Source of the DNA: Curtobacterium sp. VKM Ac-1376
GTDB taxonomy: Bacteria; Actinomycetota; Actinomycetes; Actinomycetales; Microbacteriaceae
Assembly (NCBI RefSeq): GCF_015351025.1
Contig: NZ_JADKRV010000002.1
Coordinates: forward strand, 186,001-250,000
Length of the DNA stretch: 64,000 bases
Direction: 5' to 3'
Below, in pieces: positions 53,121 through 61,276 of the stretch (positions within the stretch are counted from its first letter, which is position 1; each line of letters opens with the position of its first letter). The notes under the pieces are model-generated. The model worked only from the letters and a program-made list of their open reading frames with translations. It had not been told where the DNA came from and did not search any database. Made by a program: the position numbers and the translations under genes.

Positions 53121-53537
53121 GTGCGGCGCGGCGCGCAGGACGGCTCGGCGACCGTGCTGCTCGCGGCGGTCCTCGGCGTGGGCGTCCTGATCGCCTCGGC
53201 GGCGCTCGCCGCGGCCGGTCACCGCACCCAGGCCATCCGGGCTGACGGTGCTGCCGACGCGGCTGCCACCGCCAGCGCCGCGGCCGCCACCGGTCTCGTT
53301 TTGGGGGAGCCGTGCGTCGTCGCGGCCAGGGTCACCACCGCGAACGGTGCGACGCTCACCGCCTGCGAACTCACCGCCACGACGGCACGCGTTCGCGTCC
53401 GCGTGGGCACCGGACCGTTCGCCGTCGGCGCGGTCGCGGTGGCCGGTCCGGCGGACGGCCCGCCCGAACACTATGTGTATGGTGTGCCTGTCGGCCCGTG
53501 GTCACCGATGTCCCGGTCGACCCGGACACGCTCGTGA
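53121..53537 (+). CDS. Rv3654c-type TadE/G-like protein
   Basis: This 138-aa protein starts at GTG 53121, 4 nt after the TadE-like gene. GAQDGSATVLLAAVLGVGVLIASAALAAAGHRTQAI is a single hydrophobic helix with the TadE/TadG-like pattern. The external part is Ala/Thr-rich with two cysteines (EPCVVAARVT, LTACELTAT). It is the last gene of the compact Tad operon, 35 nt before topA. The role in pilus assembly is inferred from family and position. Confidence 0.75.
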   Translation: MRRGAQDGSATVLLAAVLGVGVLIASAALAAAGHRTQAIRADGAADAAATASAAAATGLVLGEPCVVAARVTTANGATLTACELTATTARVRVRVGTGPFAVGAVAVAGPADGPPEHYVYGVPVGPWSPMSRSTRTRS

Positions 53538-53572
53538 CCAGGGCCGATCAGCACCATCGATCAAGGAGACAC

Positions 53573-56392
53573 GTGCCAGGCACGAAGAAGCTCGTGATCG
53601 TCGAGAGCCCTGCGAAGGCGAAGACGATCGCGCAATACCTCGGTGACGGATACGAAGTCCAGGCCTCGGTCGGACACATCCGCGACCTCGTCGAGCCCAA
53701 GAACCTGCCGCCCGAGCTCAAGAAGGGCTCTCTCGGCAAGTTCTCGGTGGACGTGGACAACGGCTTCGAGCCGTACTACGTCGTGTCCGACGCCAAGAAG
53801 AAGACGGTCTCCGAGCTCAAGCGTGCGCTCAAGGACGCCGACGAGCTCTACCTCGCAACAGATGAAGACCGCGAGGGTGAAGCGATCGCGTGGCACCTGC
53901 TCCAGGTCCTCAAGCCGAAGGTCCCCGTCAAGCGGATGGTCTTCCACGAGATCACGAAGGAGGCGATCCAGCGCGCACAGGAGGCCACCCGCGAGCTCGA
54001 CACCGCCCTCGTCGACGCGCAGGAGACCCGCCGCATCCTCGACCGGCTGTACGGGTACGAGGTCTCGCCGGTCCTCTGGCGCAAGGTTGCTCCCGGCCTG
54101 TCCGCCGGTCGTGTGCAATCCGCCGCGACCCGCCTGGTCGTCGACCGCGAGCGTGAGCGCCTGGCCTTCGTCTCCGCGAACTACTGGGACCTCTCCGCCC
54201 GGTTCGAGAAGGCCGGTGAGTCCACCTTCTCCGCTCGACTCGCCCGGATCCACGGCACCCGCGTCGCATCGGGTCGTGACTTCGACGACCGCGGCACCAT
54301 GAGCGGTGAGGTGGTCCGCCTCGACGAGGCCGCTGCCGCGTCACTCACCACGGTGCTCGAGCGGGCCGGTGACGCCACCGTCCGCAGCGTCGACTCGAAG
54401 CCCTACACTCGTCGCCCCGCCGCGCCGTTCACCACCTCGACGCTGCAGCAGGAGGCCGCGCGCAAGCTCCGCCTGTCGCCGCGTCAGACCGCCCGTGCCG
54501 CGCAGACGCTGTACGAGAACGGCTACATCACCTACATCCGTACCGACTCCGTCTCGCTCTCGCAGCAGGCGATCGATGCGGCTCGCAAGCAGGCGGCCGA
54601 CCTCTACGGTGCGGCCACCGTGCCGGACAAGCCGCGCCTGTACGCGAGCAAGAGCAAGAACGCCCAGGAGGCGCACGAGGCCATCCGTCCCGCCGGCGAC
54701 TCCTTCCGCACGCCGCAGCAGCTCCAGGGCACGCTGACCGGTGTGGAGTGGCGCCTCTACGACCTCATCTGGAAGCGCACGATCGCGTCGCAGATGGCGG
54801 ACGCCAAGGGTTCGACCGCGTCGATCGTGCTCGGCATCGCGTCGTCCGAGTCCGTCGAGGGCATCGCCTCGACCGCGAACGGCACGGACGCCGAGTTCAC
54901 GGCGTCCGGCACCGTCATCACCTTCCGCGGGTTCCTCAGCGCCTACGAAGAGGGCCGCGACGAGGACCGCCACGAGGCCAGCGAGCGTGCCGGGCAGGAC
55001 GTCGCCCTGCCGAACGTGACCGAGGGGGAACACCTCGCGGTCACCGACGTCGAGGCGAAGGGGCACGACACCACGCCGCCGCCGCGCTTCACCGAGGCGA
55101 GCCTCATCAAGACGCTGGAAGAGCTGGGGATCGGGCGCCCGTCGACCTACCCCACGATCAGCCCGACGATCATCGACCGCGGCTACGTCTCGCTCCGCGG
55201 CACACAACTCGTGCCGAACTGGATCGCGTTCAGCGTGGTGCGCCTGCTCGAGCAGTACTTCGGCGAGCTGGTCGAGTACGACTTCACCGCGGAGATGGAA
55301 GAGGACCTCGACCGCATCGCGCGCGGGGACGCGGACCGCGTCGACTGGCTCAAGGGCTTCTACTTCGGTGGCGGCGACGGCGAACAGCGCGGACTGCGGA
55401 CCGTCATCGACAACCTCGGTGAGATCGACGCGCGCGAGATCAACTCCGTCGAACTCGCGCCGGGCCTCACCCTCCGGATCGGTCGCTACGGTCCCTACAT
55501 CGAGGTGCCGAGCGACGACCCGGAGAAGCCCCGTCGCGTCAACGTGCCCGAGGACCTCGCTCCTGACGAGCTGACGGTCGAGAAGGCGAAGGAGCTCGTG
55601 GACGCCCCCGTCATCGGCGACCGCGTCGTCGGCATCAACCCGGAGACCGGGAAAGAGGTCCTGGCGAAGGACGGCCGCTTCGGTCCCTACGTCACGGAGC
55701 GCACCCCGGAACCGGAGCCCACCGTCGACCCGAAGACCGGTGAGGTCGTCGCGGCGACCACCGCTGCCGGACCGTCAGCGGCCGAGGTGACCGCCGAGAA
55801 CGCCGCTGACACGACGACGACCGCCACGAAGGCCCCGGCGAAGAAGGCCCCCGCGAAGAAGACGACGAAGAAGGCTGCGGCGCCGAAGGAACGGACCGCC
55901 TCGCTCTTCAAGTCGATGGACCCGCAGACGGTCGATCTCGAGACCGCGCTGAAGCTCCTCGACCTGCCCCGCGTCGTCGGCCAGGACCCGGAGACCGGCA
56001 ACGACATCACCGCGCAGAACGGGCGCTACGGGCCGTACCTCAAGAAGGGCACGGACACCCGGACCCTCCCGAGCGAGGACGCGATCTTCGACATCGACCT
56101 GCCCGGGGCGCTCGAGATCTTCGCCCAGCCGAAGTACGGCGGCAACCGGACCGCAAGTGCTGCGCTCAAGGAGTTCGACGCCGACCCGGTGTCCGGCAAG
56201 CCGATCAAGATGAAGGACGGCCGGTTCGGTCCGTACGTCACCGACGGTGAGACGAACGCGACGATCCCGAAGGGCGAGGACGTCGAAGCGGTCGACCACG
56301 CCCGCGCCGTCCAGCTCATCGCCGACAAGCGCGCCAAGGGCCCGGTGAAGAAGAAGACGCCGGCTCGCCGGGCTCCGGCGAAGAAGAAGTGA
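53573..56392 (+). CDS. topA: DNA topoisomerase I
   Basis: TopA relaxes negative supercoils by passing a strand through a single-strand break. GTG 53573 after AAGGAGA gives the N-terminus PGTKKLVIVESPAKAKTI. The Toprim acidic motif is LATDEDREGEAIAW, and the catalytic tyrosine is Y321 in YITYIRTDS. The 939-aa protein ends with several GRFGPYV-type C-terminal domain repeats instead of zinc fingers, then Lys/Ala-rich stretches (AKKAPAKKTTKKAA and the final APAKKK), as in actinobacterial TopA where the tail aids DNA binding. tmk overlaps its stop (GTGA). Confidence 0.97.
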   Translation: MPGTKKLVIVESPAKAKTIAQYLGDGYEVQASVGHIRDLVEPKNLPPELKKGSLGKFSVDVDNGFEPYYVVSDAKKKTVSELKRALKDADELYLATDEDREGEAIAWHLLQVLKPKVPVKRMVFHEITKEAIQRAQEATRELDTALVDAQETRRILDRLYGYEVSPVLWRKVAPGLSAGRVQSAATRLVVDRERERLAFVSANYWDLSARFEKAGESTFSARLARIHGTRVASGRDFDDRGTMSGEVVRLDEAAAASLTTVLERAGDATVRSVDSKPYTRRPAAPFTTSTLQQEAARKLRLSPRQTARAAQTLYENGYITYIRTDSVSLSQQAIDAARKQAADLYGAATVPDKPRLYASKSKNAQEAHEAIRPAGDSFRTPQQLQGTLTGVEWRLYDLIWKRTIASQMADAKGSTASIVLGIASSESVEGIASTANGTDAEFTASGTVITFRGFLSAYEEGRDEDRHEASERAGQDVALPNVTEGEHLAVTDVEAKGHDTTPPPRFTEASLIKTLEELGIGRPSTYPTISPTIIDRGYVSLRGTQLVPNWIAFSVVRLLEQYFGELVEYDFTAEMEEDLDRIARGDADRVDWLKGFYFGGGDGEQRGLRTVIDNLGEIDAREINSVELAPGLTLRIGRYGPYIEVPSDDPEKPRRVNVPEDLAPDELTVEKAKELVDAPVIGDRVVGINPETGKEVLAKDGRFGPYVTERTPEPEPTVDPKTGEVVAATTAAGPSAAEVTAENAADTTTTATKAPAKKAPAKKTTKKAAAPKERTASLFKSMDPQTVDLETALKLLDLPRVVGQDPETGNDITAQNGRYGPYLKKGTDTRTLPSEDAIFDIDLPGALEIFAQPKYGGNRTASAALKEFDADPVSGKPIKMKDGRFGPYVTDGETNATIPKGEDVEAVDHARAVQLIADKRAKGPVKKKTPARRAPAKKK

Positions 56393-57024
56393 CCGGTCGG
56401 TTCATCACGCTCGAGGGCGGCGACGGCGTGGGCAAGACGACCCAAGCGGAGCTGCTCTCGGCGTGGCTCGCCGACCACGGCCGGACGGTCTTGCGTACCC
56501 GCGAGCCGGGCGGAACCGACCTCGGTGTCCGGATCCGCGAGATGGTGCTGCACGAGCGAGGCCACGTTGCGCCGCGCGCTGAGGCCCTCCTCTACGCGGC
56601 TGACCGGGCGCAGCACGTCGAGACGGTCGTCCGCCCGGCGATCGCCCGCGACGAGATCGTCCTGCAGGACCGCTACATCGACTCCTCCGTCGCGTACCAG
56701 GGCGTGGCGCGCGGGCTCGGCGGGGACCAGGTCCGCTCGGTCTCCGAGTGGGCGGCCGACGGCCTGGCGCCGGACCTGACGATCCTGCTCGACCTCGACG
56801 TGTCGGTCGGCCGTGCGCGCGTAGCCGCCGCCCGCGGTGACACCTTCGACCGGCTGGAGTCCGAAGCCCAGGCGTTCCACGAGTCGGTCCGCAGCGCGTT
56901 CCTCGCCATGGCGGATGCCGAGCCCGAGCGCTTCCTGGTCATCGACGCTGCAGCGTCCACCGAGGACGTCCAGCGCGCCATCCGTGCTGCGGTCGCACGG
57001 CTCGTCGCGATCGACGCGGTATGA
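56389..57024 (+). CDS. tmk: dTMP kinase
   Basis: Tmk phosphorylates dTMP to dTDP. The 211-aa protein has the P-loop LEGGDGVGKTTQAE (K16), the REPGGTDLG segment, and DRYIDSSVAYQG with the conserved DR. GTG 56389 overlaps topA by 4 nt. The order topA-tmk-holB is conserved in actinobacteria, so it forms part of a replication operon. Confidence 0.96.
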   Translation: MTGRFITLEGGDGVGKTTQAELLSAWLADHGRTVLRTREPGGTDLGVRIREMVLHERGHVAPRAEALLYAADRAQHVETVVRPAIARDEIVLQDRYIDSSVAYQGVARGLGGDQVRSVSEWAADGLAPDLTILLDLDVSVGRARVAAARGDTFDRLESEAQAFHESVRSAFLAMADAEPERFLVIDAAASTEDVQRAIRAAVARLVAIDAV

Positions 57025-57037
57025 CAGTGGTCACTGA

Positions 57038-57043
57038 CAGGAT
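57038..57043 (+). promoter_or_regulatory. possible -10 box of leaderless holB
   Basis: CAGGAT ends 6 nt before the GTG at 57050. The gene could also be read from the topA promoter. Confidence 0.35.
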
Positions 57044-57049
57044 GTTCCC

Positions 57050-58192
57050 GTGAGCGTGTGGGACGGCCTGACCGGGCAGGAAGAAGCTGTCGCGTCGCTC
57101 CGGAACGCCGCCGAGTCGACGGACGGCACCGGGGGCATGACCCACTCGTGGCTCATCACCGGGCCGCCCGGTTCCGGGCGCTCGAACGTCGCGACGGCGT
57201 TCGCCGCGGCGCTCGTCGGCAACGGGCCGGACGACGACCACACCCTGCGGCAGATCACCGCGAAGACCCACCCCGACGTCGCGGTGCTCACCACCCAGCG
57301 GGTCATCATCACGATCGACGAGATCCGGCAGCTCGTCACGTCGTCGCACTACTCGCCCTCGGTCGGGCAGTACCGTGTCGTCATCATCGAGGACGCCGAC
57401 CGCATGACCGAGCGCACCTCCAACCTGCTGCTCAAGGCGCTCGAGGAGCCCCCGGAGCGCACCGTGTGGATCCTCTGCGCCCCGAGCGAGGCCGACCTGT
57501 TGCCGACGATCCGCTCGCGGGTCCGCTCGGTGCGCCTCCGTGTGCCCGGCATCGAGTCCGTCGCCGATCTGCTCGTCACCCGCACCGGTGTCGACCGCGG
57601 GCTCGCGATGGACGCCGCGCGCCAGGCACAGAGCCACATCGGCATGGCCCAGCGCCTCGCCACCAGCGAAGCGGCCCGTGACCGCCGTCGTCGCACCCTG
57701 ATGACCGTGCTCGGCGTGCGGAGCGTCGGTGATGCCGTCATGGCCGCGGCCGACCTGCTCGCCGTCGCCGACGAGGACGCCAAGTCCATCACCGAGCAGC
57801 GCGACTCCGAGGAGCGCGACGCAGCTCTGCGTTCGCTCGGGGTCGAGCCGGGCGGCACGATCCCGCCGGCACTCCGGTCGCAGCTCCGCGCGCTCGAGGA
57901 CGACCAGAAGCGTCGTGCGACCCGGAGCCTGCGCGACGGTCTCGACCGCATCCTGGTCGACGTCTCCTCGCTCTACCGAGACCTGCTGCTGCGCGGACTC
58001 GGTGCGCCGGCCGAACCGGTCAACCTCGCCATGCGGGAGCAGCTCGAGCACGCGCTGCCGACGGTTCCGCCCGCCGCCGCGCTCGAGGTGCTGGACGCCG
58101 TCGCGCTCGCTCGGCAGCGGATCGCCGCGAACGTGGCCGCGCTCCTGGCACTCGAGGCGCTGCTGGTCACGATCGCGCGCGCTCGCCGCTGA
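57050..58192 (+). CDS. holB: DNA polymerase III subunit delta prime
   Basis: HolB is the stator of the clamp loader and works with DnaX. The 380-aa protein begins VSVWDGLTGQEEAVASL. Its P-loop is degenerate, GPPGSGRS (38-45), with arginine where an active ATPase has lysine, as expected for delta prime. The sensor-type segments VVIIEDADRMTERTSNLLLKALEEPP and TIRSRVRSVRLRVP (the SRC-like motif) are present. It lacks the zinc module seen in DnaX. It lies 25 nt after tmk. Confidence 0.95.
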   Translation: MSVWDGLTGQEEAVASLRNAAESTDGTGGMTHSWLITGPPGSGRSNVATAFAAALVGNGPDDDHTLRQITAKTHPDVAVLTTQRVIITIDEIRQLVTSSHYSPSVGQYRVVIIEDADRMTERTSNLLLKALEEPPERTVWILCAPSEADLLPTIRSRVRSVRLRVPGIESVADLLVTRTGVDRGLAMDAARQAQSHIGMAQRLATSEAARDRRRRTLMTVLGVRSVGDAVMAAADLLAVADEDAKSITEQRDSEERDAALRSLGVEPGGTIPPALRSQLRALEDDQKRRATRSLRDGLDRILVDVSSLYRDLLLRGLGAPAEPVNLAMREQLEHALPTVPPAAALEVLDAVALARQRIAANVAALLALEALLVTIARARR

Positions 58193-58255
58193 CGACCGCG
58201 CCCGCGGCCGAGGGCCGGACGTGCGAGCCCCCGCGCCGCTTGCGGCTCAGCGTGC

Positions 58256-58261
58256 GACAAT
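58256..58261 (+). promoter_or_regulatory. -10 box of leaderless tetR
   Basis: GACAAT ends 6 nt before the ATG at 58268. Confidence 0.45.
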
Positions 58262-58267
58262 CACGAC

Positions 58268-58903
58268 ATGCCCGACGCTGAACCCGGACTGCGCGAACGG
58301 AAACGCCGCGCCACCCGCCGCGCCATCCAGCAGGCCGCGCTCCGGATCGCCATCGAGCACGGGCTCAGCGCCGTCACGGTCGACGAGATCTCCCGTCGCG
58401 CCGACGTCTCGCCCCGGACGTTCTTCAACTACTTCCCGAGCAAGGAACAGGCGATCCTCGGCGACGACCCACGGCTGCCCGACGACGGCGCGCTGCAGCA
58501 GTTCGTCGACAGCGGACCGACGGGGGACCTGCTGGCGGACATCGGCACGCTCCTGGTGCACTCCACCCGCGAACTCATCGAGGAGCGCGGGCTGATCGAG
58601 GAGCGGCAGCAGGTCCTGCGGGCCAACCCGGAACTGTTCGGCCGGCGCATGGCGTCGATGAAGGAGTTCCAGGCAGAGCTGCAGGCGGCCGTCCAGCGCC
58701 GGCTCGAGCGGGCGGAACCGGAAGTCGCGGCGGACCCCGATGTGCTCCGCCGGCGAGCTGGCCTGGCGGCCATCGTGGCCCTTGCCGCCCTGCGGCACGC
58801 CTGGTGGGAGTGGTCCGGTTCCGGAGCCGGCTCGCACCTCGCCGACGAGCTCGAACGGTCCTTTGCCGAGCTCGGTGTGCTGGTTTCGCGTTCACTCGTC
58901 TGA
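58268..58903 (+). CDS. TetR-family transcriptional regulator
   Basis: This 211-aa regulator has a TetR_N domain (about 10-60) with VTVDEISRRADVSPRTFFNYFPSKEQAIL, close to the family consensus. The ligand-binding domain has a conserved WWEW segment near residue 180. Genes of this type often precede an MFS exporter, but here tRNA-Thr and a phage-like block follow, so any partner gene is not adjacent. ATG 58268 fits a leaderless transcript. Confidence 0.92.
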   Translation: MPDAEPGLRERKRRATRRAIQQAALRIAIEHGLSAVTVDEISRRADVSPRTFFNYFPSKEQAILGDDPRLPDDGALQQFVDSGPTGDLLADIGTLLVHSTRELIEERGLIEERQQVLRANPELFGRRMASMKEFQAELQAAVQRRLERAEPEVAADPDVLRRRAGLAAIVALAALRHAWWEWSGSGAGSHLADELERSFAELGVLVSRSLV

Positions 58904-58908
58904 ACCTG

Positions 58909-58914
58909 TATAGT
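58909..58914 (+). promoter_or_regulatory. -10 box of tRNA-Thr
   Basis: TATAGT lies 33 nt upstream of the tRNA. TTCGCG (58885-58890) is a weak -35 candidate with 18-bp spacing. Confidence 0.55.
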
Positions 58915-58947
58915 CATTGCTCGTGCCGCTCCGGACATGGAGTGTGC

Positions 58948-59020
58948 GCCGCCTTAGCTCAGTCGGTAGAGCGATTCACTCGTAATGAATAGGTCGTCGG
59001 TTCGATTCCGACAGGCGGCT
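58948..59020 (+). tRNA. tRNA-Thr (CGT)
   Basis: The sequence folds with acceptor arms GCCGCCT and AGGCGGC, D-arm AGCTCAGTCGGTAGAGC and T-loop GGTTCGATTCC. The anticodon loop CTCGTAA gives anticodon CGT, which reads ACG. CCA is not encoded. The gene content becomes phage-like right after it. Confidence 0.96.
58976..59020 (+). other. candidate attachment site (tRNA-Thr 3' half)
   Basis: Tyrosine integrases commonly use the anticodon-to-3' half of tRNA genes as attB. Phage-type genes begin within 200 nt downstream. The second copy (attR) would lie outside the window, so this is inference only. Confidence 0.35.
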
Positions 59021-59031
59021 CCGAAGAAAAT

Positions 59032-59069
59032 CCCCGTTCGCACCGGTCGTTGGACCAAAGCGAACGGGG
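59032..59069 (+). terminator. terminator of tRNA-Thr
   Basis: A 10-bp perfect stem CCCCGTTCGC (59032-59041) with its complement (59060-59069) is followed by CTTCCT. Confidence 0.75.
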
Positions 59070-59187
59070 CTTCCTCGTGGGGGCAGTGCACACAGCAGTG
59101 CACACATTAGCTCGCCGCGCGAGCCTTGTCGTAGGGGGGACTGGCGGAGGCTCCGGCGATTCAGTTGTACCGACACAGGGCCTCGGG

Positions 59188-59193
59188 CAGGAT
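59188..59193 (+). promoter_or_regulatory. -10 box of leaderless lipoprotein gene
   Basis: CAGGAT ends 6 nt before the ATG at 59200. Confidence 0.4.
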
Positions 59194-59199
59194 GCCAGT

Positions 59200-59691
59200 A
59201 TGAGGATTCCTTTCACGCGCGTCGGGTTTGCAGTCGTCGTCGCTCCTGCGCTGCTTGTCCTCACTTCATGCGCCGGCTTCCCTTCCGCCGAGCCAACCCC
59301 GACGCCGAAGCCGTTTCGAACGACCGGGACGATCACGGTCCCGATGGACATCAGCGAGTCATTGCCGCTGCAAAACGGTAGCCCGGCGGTCGGCAACCCT
59401 TGCGTCCCGCAAGCAGGCTACGACGACATCGCCGCAGGCGCGCAAGTTGTGATCTCGGACACAGACGGGGAAACGCTTGCAGTCGGTGAGCTTCGAGACG
59501 GGTACCTGCAGGACGGCCCCGGGGGCAGCGCGTTCTTCCAGTCTGTCTGCGAATATCCCTTCATCGTGTCCCGGATTCCGCAGGGCGAGAAGTTCTACGC
59601 CGTCCACATCGGCAATACGAACCGCGGGGAACGGAACTACACGCAGGCTCAGCTCGAAGCGGGTGAGATCGCACTTTCGATCGGCGGATAG
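59200..59691 (+). CDS. small lipoprotein of unknown function
   Basis: This 163-aa lipoprotein has a signal peptide (VGFAVVVAPALLVL) and lipobox LTSC at about residues 20-23. A Pro/Thr linker leads to a domain with VGNPCVPQAGYDDIAAGAQVVISD, which includes C70 and a later cysteine (SVCEYPF) that may pair. The pattern GAQVVISDTDGETLAVGELRDG is repeated in secreted actinobacterial proteins of unknown function. Codon use has fewer G/C third positions than the chromosomal genes before it, in keeping with transfer. It is the first gene after tRNA-Thr, so it may be a lysogenic-conversion gene. Confidence 0.75.
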   Translation: MRIPFTRVGFAVVVAPALLVLTSCAGFPSAEPTPTPKPFRTTGTITVPMDISESLPLQNGSPAVGNPCVPQAGYDDIAAGAQVVISDTDGETLAVGELRDGYLQDGPGGSAFFQSVCEYPFIVSRIPQGEKFYAVHIGNTNRGERNYTQAQLEAGEIALSIGG

Positions 59692-59751
59692 TCGCAGGAT
59701 CTCGACGTGGTTGCCCCCGGACGAGGGTCGCGGTTCACCGGATCCTCGCCG

Positions 59752-59757
59752 TATGCT
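59752..59757 (+). promoter_or_regulatory. -10 box of the Ltp-like gene
   Basis: TATGCT lies 33 nt before the ATG, which is preceded by the SD AAGGGGA. Confidence 0.4.
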
Positions 59758-59790
59758 CAGCCGGTCCACAGCAAGAACAAGGGGAACCCG

Positions 59791-60501
59791 ATGACCGAGT
59801 ACCAGTCCGCACCCACCGCACCGCCCGCACCGCAGAAGCGCTCCAACCCGCTCGGGCTGACGGCCCTGATCGTCGGCATCGTCGCCATCATCGGCTGCGC
59901 GATCCCGATCGTGAACTTCGTGTCTATCTTCCTCGGCTTCGTCGCCGTCGTACTCGGCATCGTCGGGCTTCTGCAGAAGAACCGTGCCCGCGGTCTCGCG
60001 ATTGCCGGCACCATCCTCGGTGCCATCGCACTGATCGTCGGCATTACGACGGCATCGATCTACTCGGCGGCGGTCAGCAGCGTCTCCGACGCCCTCGAGT
60101 CGTCCGCGCCGGCCGCGACAGAGGATGCCGCATCATCCACCCCCTCGAAGGAGCCGTCCGAGGAAGCGTCGGAGGACACGTCCGAGTCAGACGTCCCTGC
60201 CGAGTACACGTCCGCGCTCACGTCCGCGCAGAACTACTCGGACATGATGCACATGTCGAAGGAAGGACTCCGCACTCAGCTGACCTCCGACGTCGCCGAC
60301 CAGTTCTCCGACGAGGCCGCCGACTACGCCGTCGAGAACGTCGACGCCGACTGGAACGCCAACGCGCTCGCTACCGCGAAGAACTACCAGGACACCATGA
60401 GCATGTCGCCCGAGGCGATCCGCGACCAGCTCACCAGCGACGTCGCCGACAAGTTCACCCAGGCCGAAGCCGACTACGCCGTCGCGCACCTGAACGACTG
60501 A
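59791..60501 (+). CDS. membrane protein with Ltp-type repeats
   Basis: This 236-aa protein has a Pro-rich N-terminus, three hydrophobic helices (about 22-90, DUF4190-like), a Ser/Glu/Pro linker (about 100-138) and two copies of the host-cell-surface-exposed Ltp repeat: 141-185 (SAQNYSDMMHMSKEGLRTQL in its first part) and 189-233. Both copies keep the AxxYxxxMxMSxxxLRxQLTSD pattern. Ltp of a Streptococcus phage uses such repeats to block DNA entry of superinfecting phages. Here the repeats are carried on a polytopic anchor instead of a lipid. The position beside a phage block fits superinfection exclusion, though the domain also occurs outside phages. Confidence 0.85.
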   Translation: MTEYQSAPTAPPAPQKRSNPLGLTALIVGIVAIIGCAIPIVNFVSIFLGFVAVVLGIVGLLQKNRARGLAIAGTILGAIALIVGITTASIYSAAVSSVSDALESSAPAATEDAASSTPSKEPSEEASEDTSESDVPAEYTSALTSAQNYSDMMHMSKEGLRTQLTSDVADQFSDEAADYAVENVDADWNANALATAKNYQDTMSMSPEAIRDQLTSDVADKFTQAEADYAVAHLND

Positions 60502-60511
60502 CACACCGAAC

Positions 60512-60557
60512 GGCGAAAAACCCCGCAGACCTTCGCGGGTCTGCGGGGTTTTTCGCC
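60512..60557. terminator. strong bidirectional terminator
   Basis: A 20-bp perfect stem (60512-60531 with 60538-60557) has AAAAA/TTTTT inside the arms, so both strands end in a T-run. Confidence 0.92.
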
Positions 60558-60642
60558 AGCGGCCTTGGGTGACCATGGGTCTTCGAGGCGGAGTGACCCC
60601 TACGATCTCGACACGACGTCTGACTGACTCACTCCTGCCCAG

Positions 60643-60819
60643 GTGCACGACGAGTACGGCTACGGCCTCGAGCACCTGAAGAAGCTCCGGTACGAAAAGA
60701 AGGGCTTCCCGTACTACAAGCCCACCGAGCGCAAGGTGCTCTACAAGCGCTCCGGGATCGACGCGTTCATCGAGGCAAGCAGGGTGGACGCGTCCAAGAT
60801 GCGACGGCACAACACTTAG
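60643..60819 (+). pseudogene. 5'-truncated excisionase-like helix-turn-helix protein
   Basis: From GTG 60643 the 58-aa product (VHDEYGYGLEHLKKLRYEK, then PYYKPTERKVLYKRSGIDAFIEASRV) matches the later part of HTH_17/excisionase-type DNA-binding domains. The five codons upstream (LTPAQ) fit the missing first helix, but a TGA at 60625-60627 and the lack of a start codon cut the frame. No SD is visible. It may be a decayed gene, or the GTG may make a short product. It is convergent with the next gene, overlapping by 4 nt. Confidence 0.55.
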
Positions 60820-61025
60820 GACCGCAGCTTTTTGCGACTCGGGCTCGCCCAGAGGTCGACCGATGGCGTCGCGAGCTTCTCGAGGACCAGCGCCGGCTGA
60901 AATCGCCACAGCCTTCCCATCCTCAGCGATGGGATGTCACCGGCCCGCGCGTACCTGATCACGGTTTCGTAGGACACCCCAAGGATCCGCGCCATCTCGT
61001 GTGCGTCAACTAATGCTTCGCCCAT
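60816..61025 (-). CDS. excisionase-like DNA-binding protein
   Basis: This 69-aa protein has a MerR/HTH_17-type fold: VDAHEMARILGVSYETVIRYARAGDIPSLRMGRLWRFQPALVLEKL in overlapping pieces, with the GRLWRF wing typical of excisionases (Xis). A basic tail (SPSRKKLRS) ends it. ATG 61025 lies 6 nt from a minus-strand -10 TACGGT. An inverted repeat spans this region. It could be the Xis or a control protein of the phage block. Confidence 0.75.
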   Translation of the reverse strand: MGEALVDAHEMARILGVSYETVIRYARAGDIPSLRMGRLWRFQPALVLEKLATPSVDLWASPSRKKLRS

Positions 61026-61037
61026 ACGGTCACCGTA
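61025..61037 (-). promoter_or_regulatory. -10 box and palindrome at the excisionase-like gene
   Basis: TACGGT-C-ACCGTA (61025-61037) is a perfect palindrome. Its distal half is the -10 hexamer on the minus strand, and its proximal half overlaps the start codon. It is a candidate autoregulatory operator. Confidence 0.4.
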
Positions 61038-61104
61038 CGGCCGAGGCGGTCGTTTCTTGACCCTGCTGTCGGCTTCTCTCCGATGCGCAGCGTTCGATGC
61101 GGGT

Positions 61105-61276
61105 ATGGAACTGGAAGACGTGAACACTGCTGACCAGGCCGCGGAGTACCTGAAGCTAACGCCGGAGAAGCTCAAGCGGCTCGCTCGGGCACGGGGAGAT
61201 CGGTTGCGTGAGAGCGGGCCCGGAGCGCGCGTGGGTGTGGCGGGACGCCGCCCACCCCGATACCGTCGACGCATGA
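61105..61276 (+). pseudogene. frameshifted excisionase-like gene
   Basis: ATG 61105 opens MELEDVNTADQAAEYLKL and TPEKLKRLARARGDRL, an HTH_17-like start. After about residue 35 the third-position G/C bias moves to the next frame (about 61207-61276: RAGPERAWVWRDAAHPDTV, then DA and TGA). That frame ends in ATGA overlapping the next start codon. The span is one base longer than a multiple of three, so a single-base insertion explains it. Uncorrected, the first frame would run on into the following gene. Confidence 0.5.
61261..61266 (+). promoter_or_regulatory. -10 box of leaderless small gene
   Basis: TACCGT ends 6 nt before the ATG at 61273. Confidence 0.4.
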
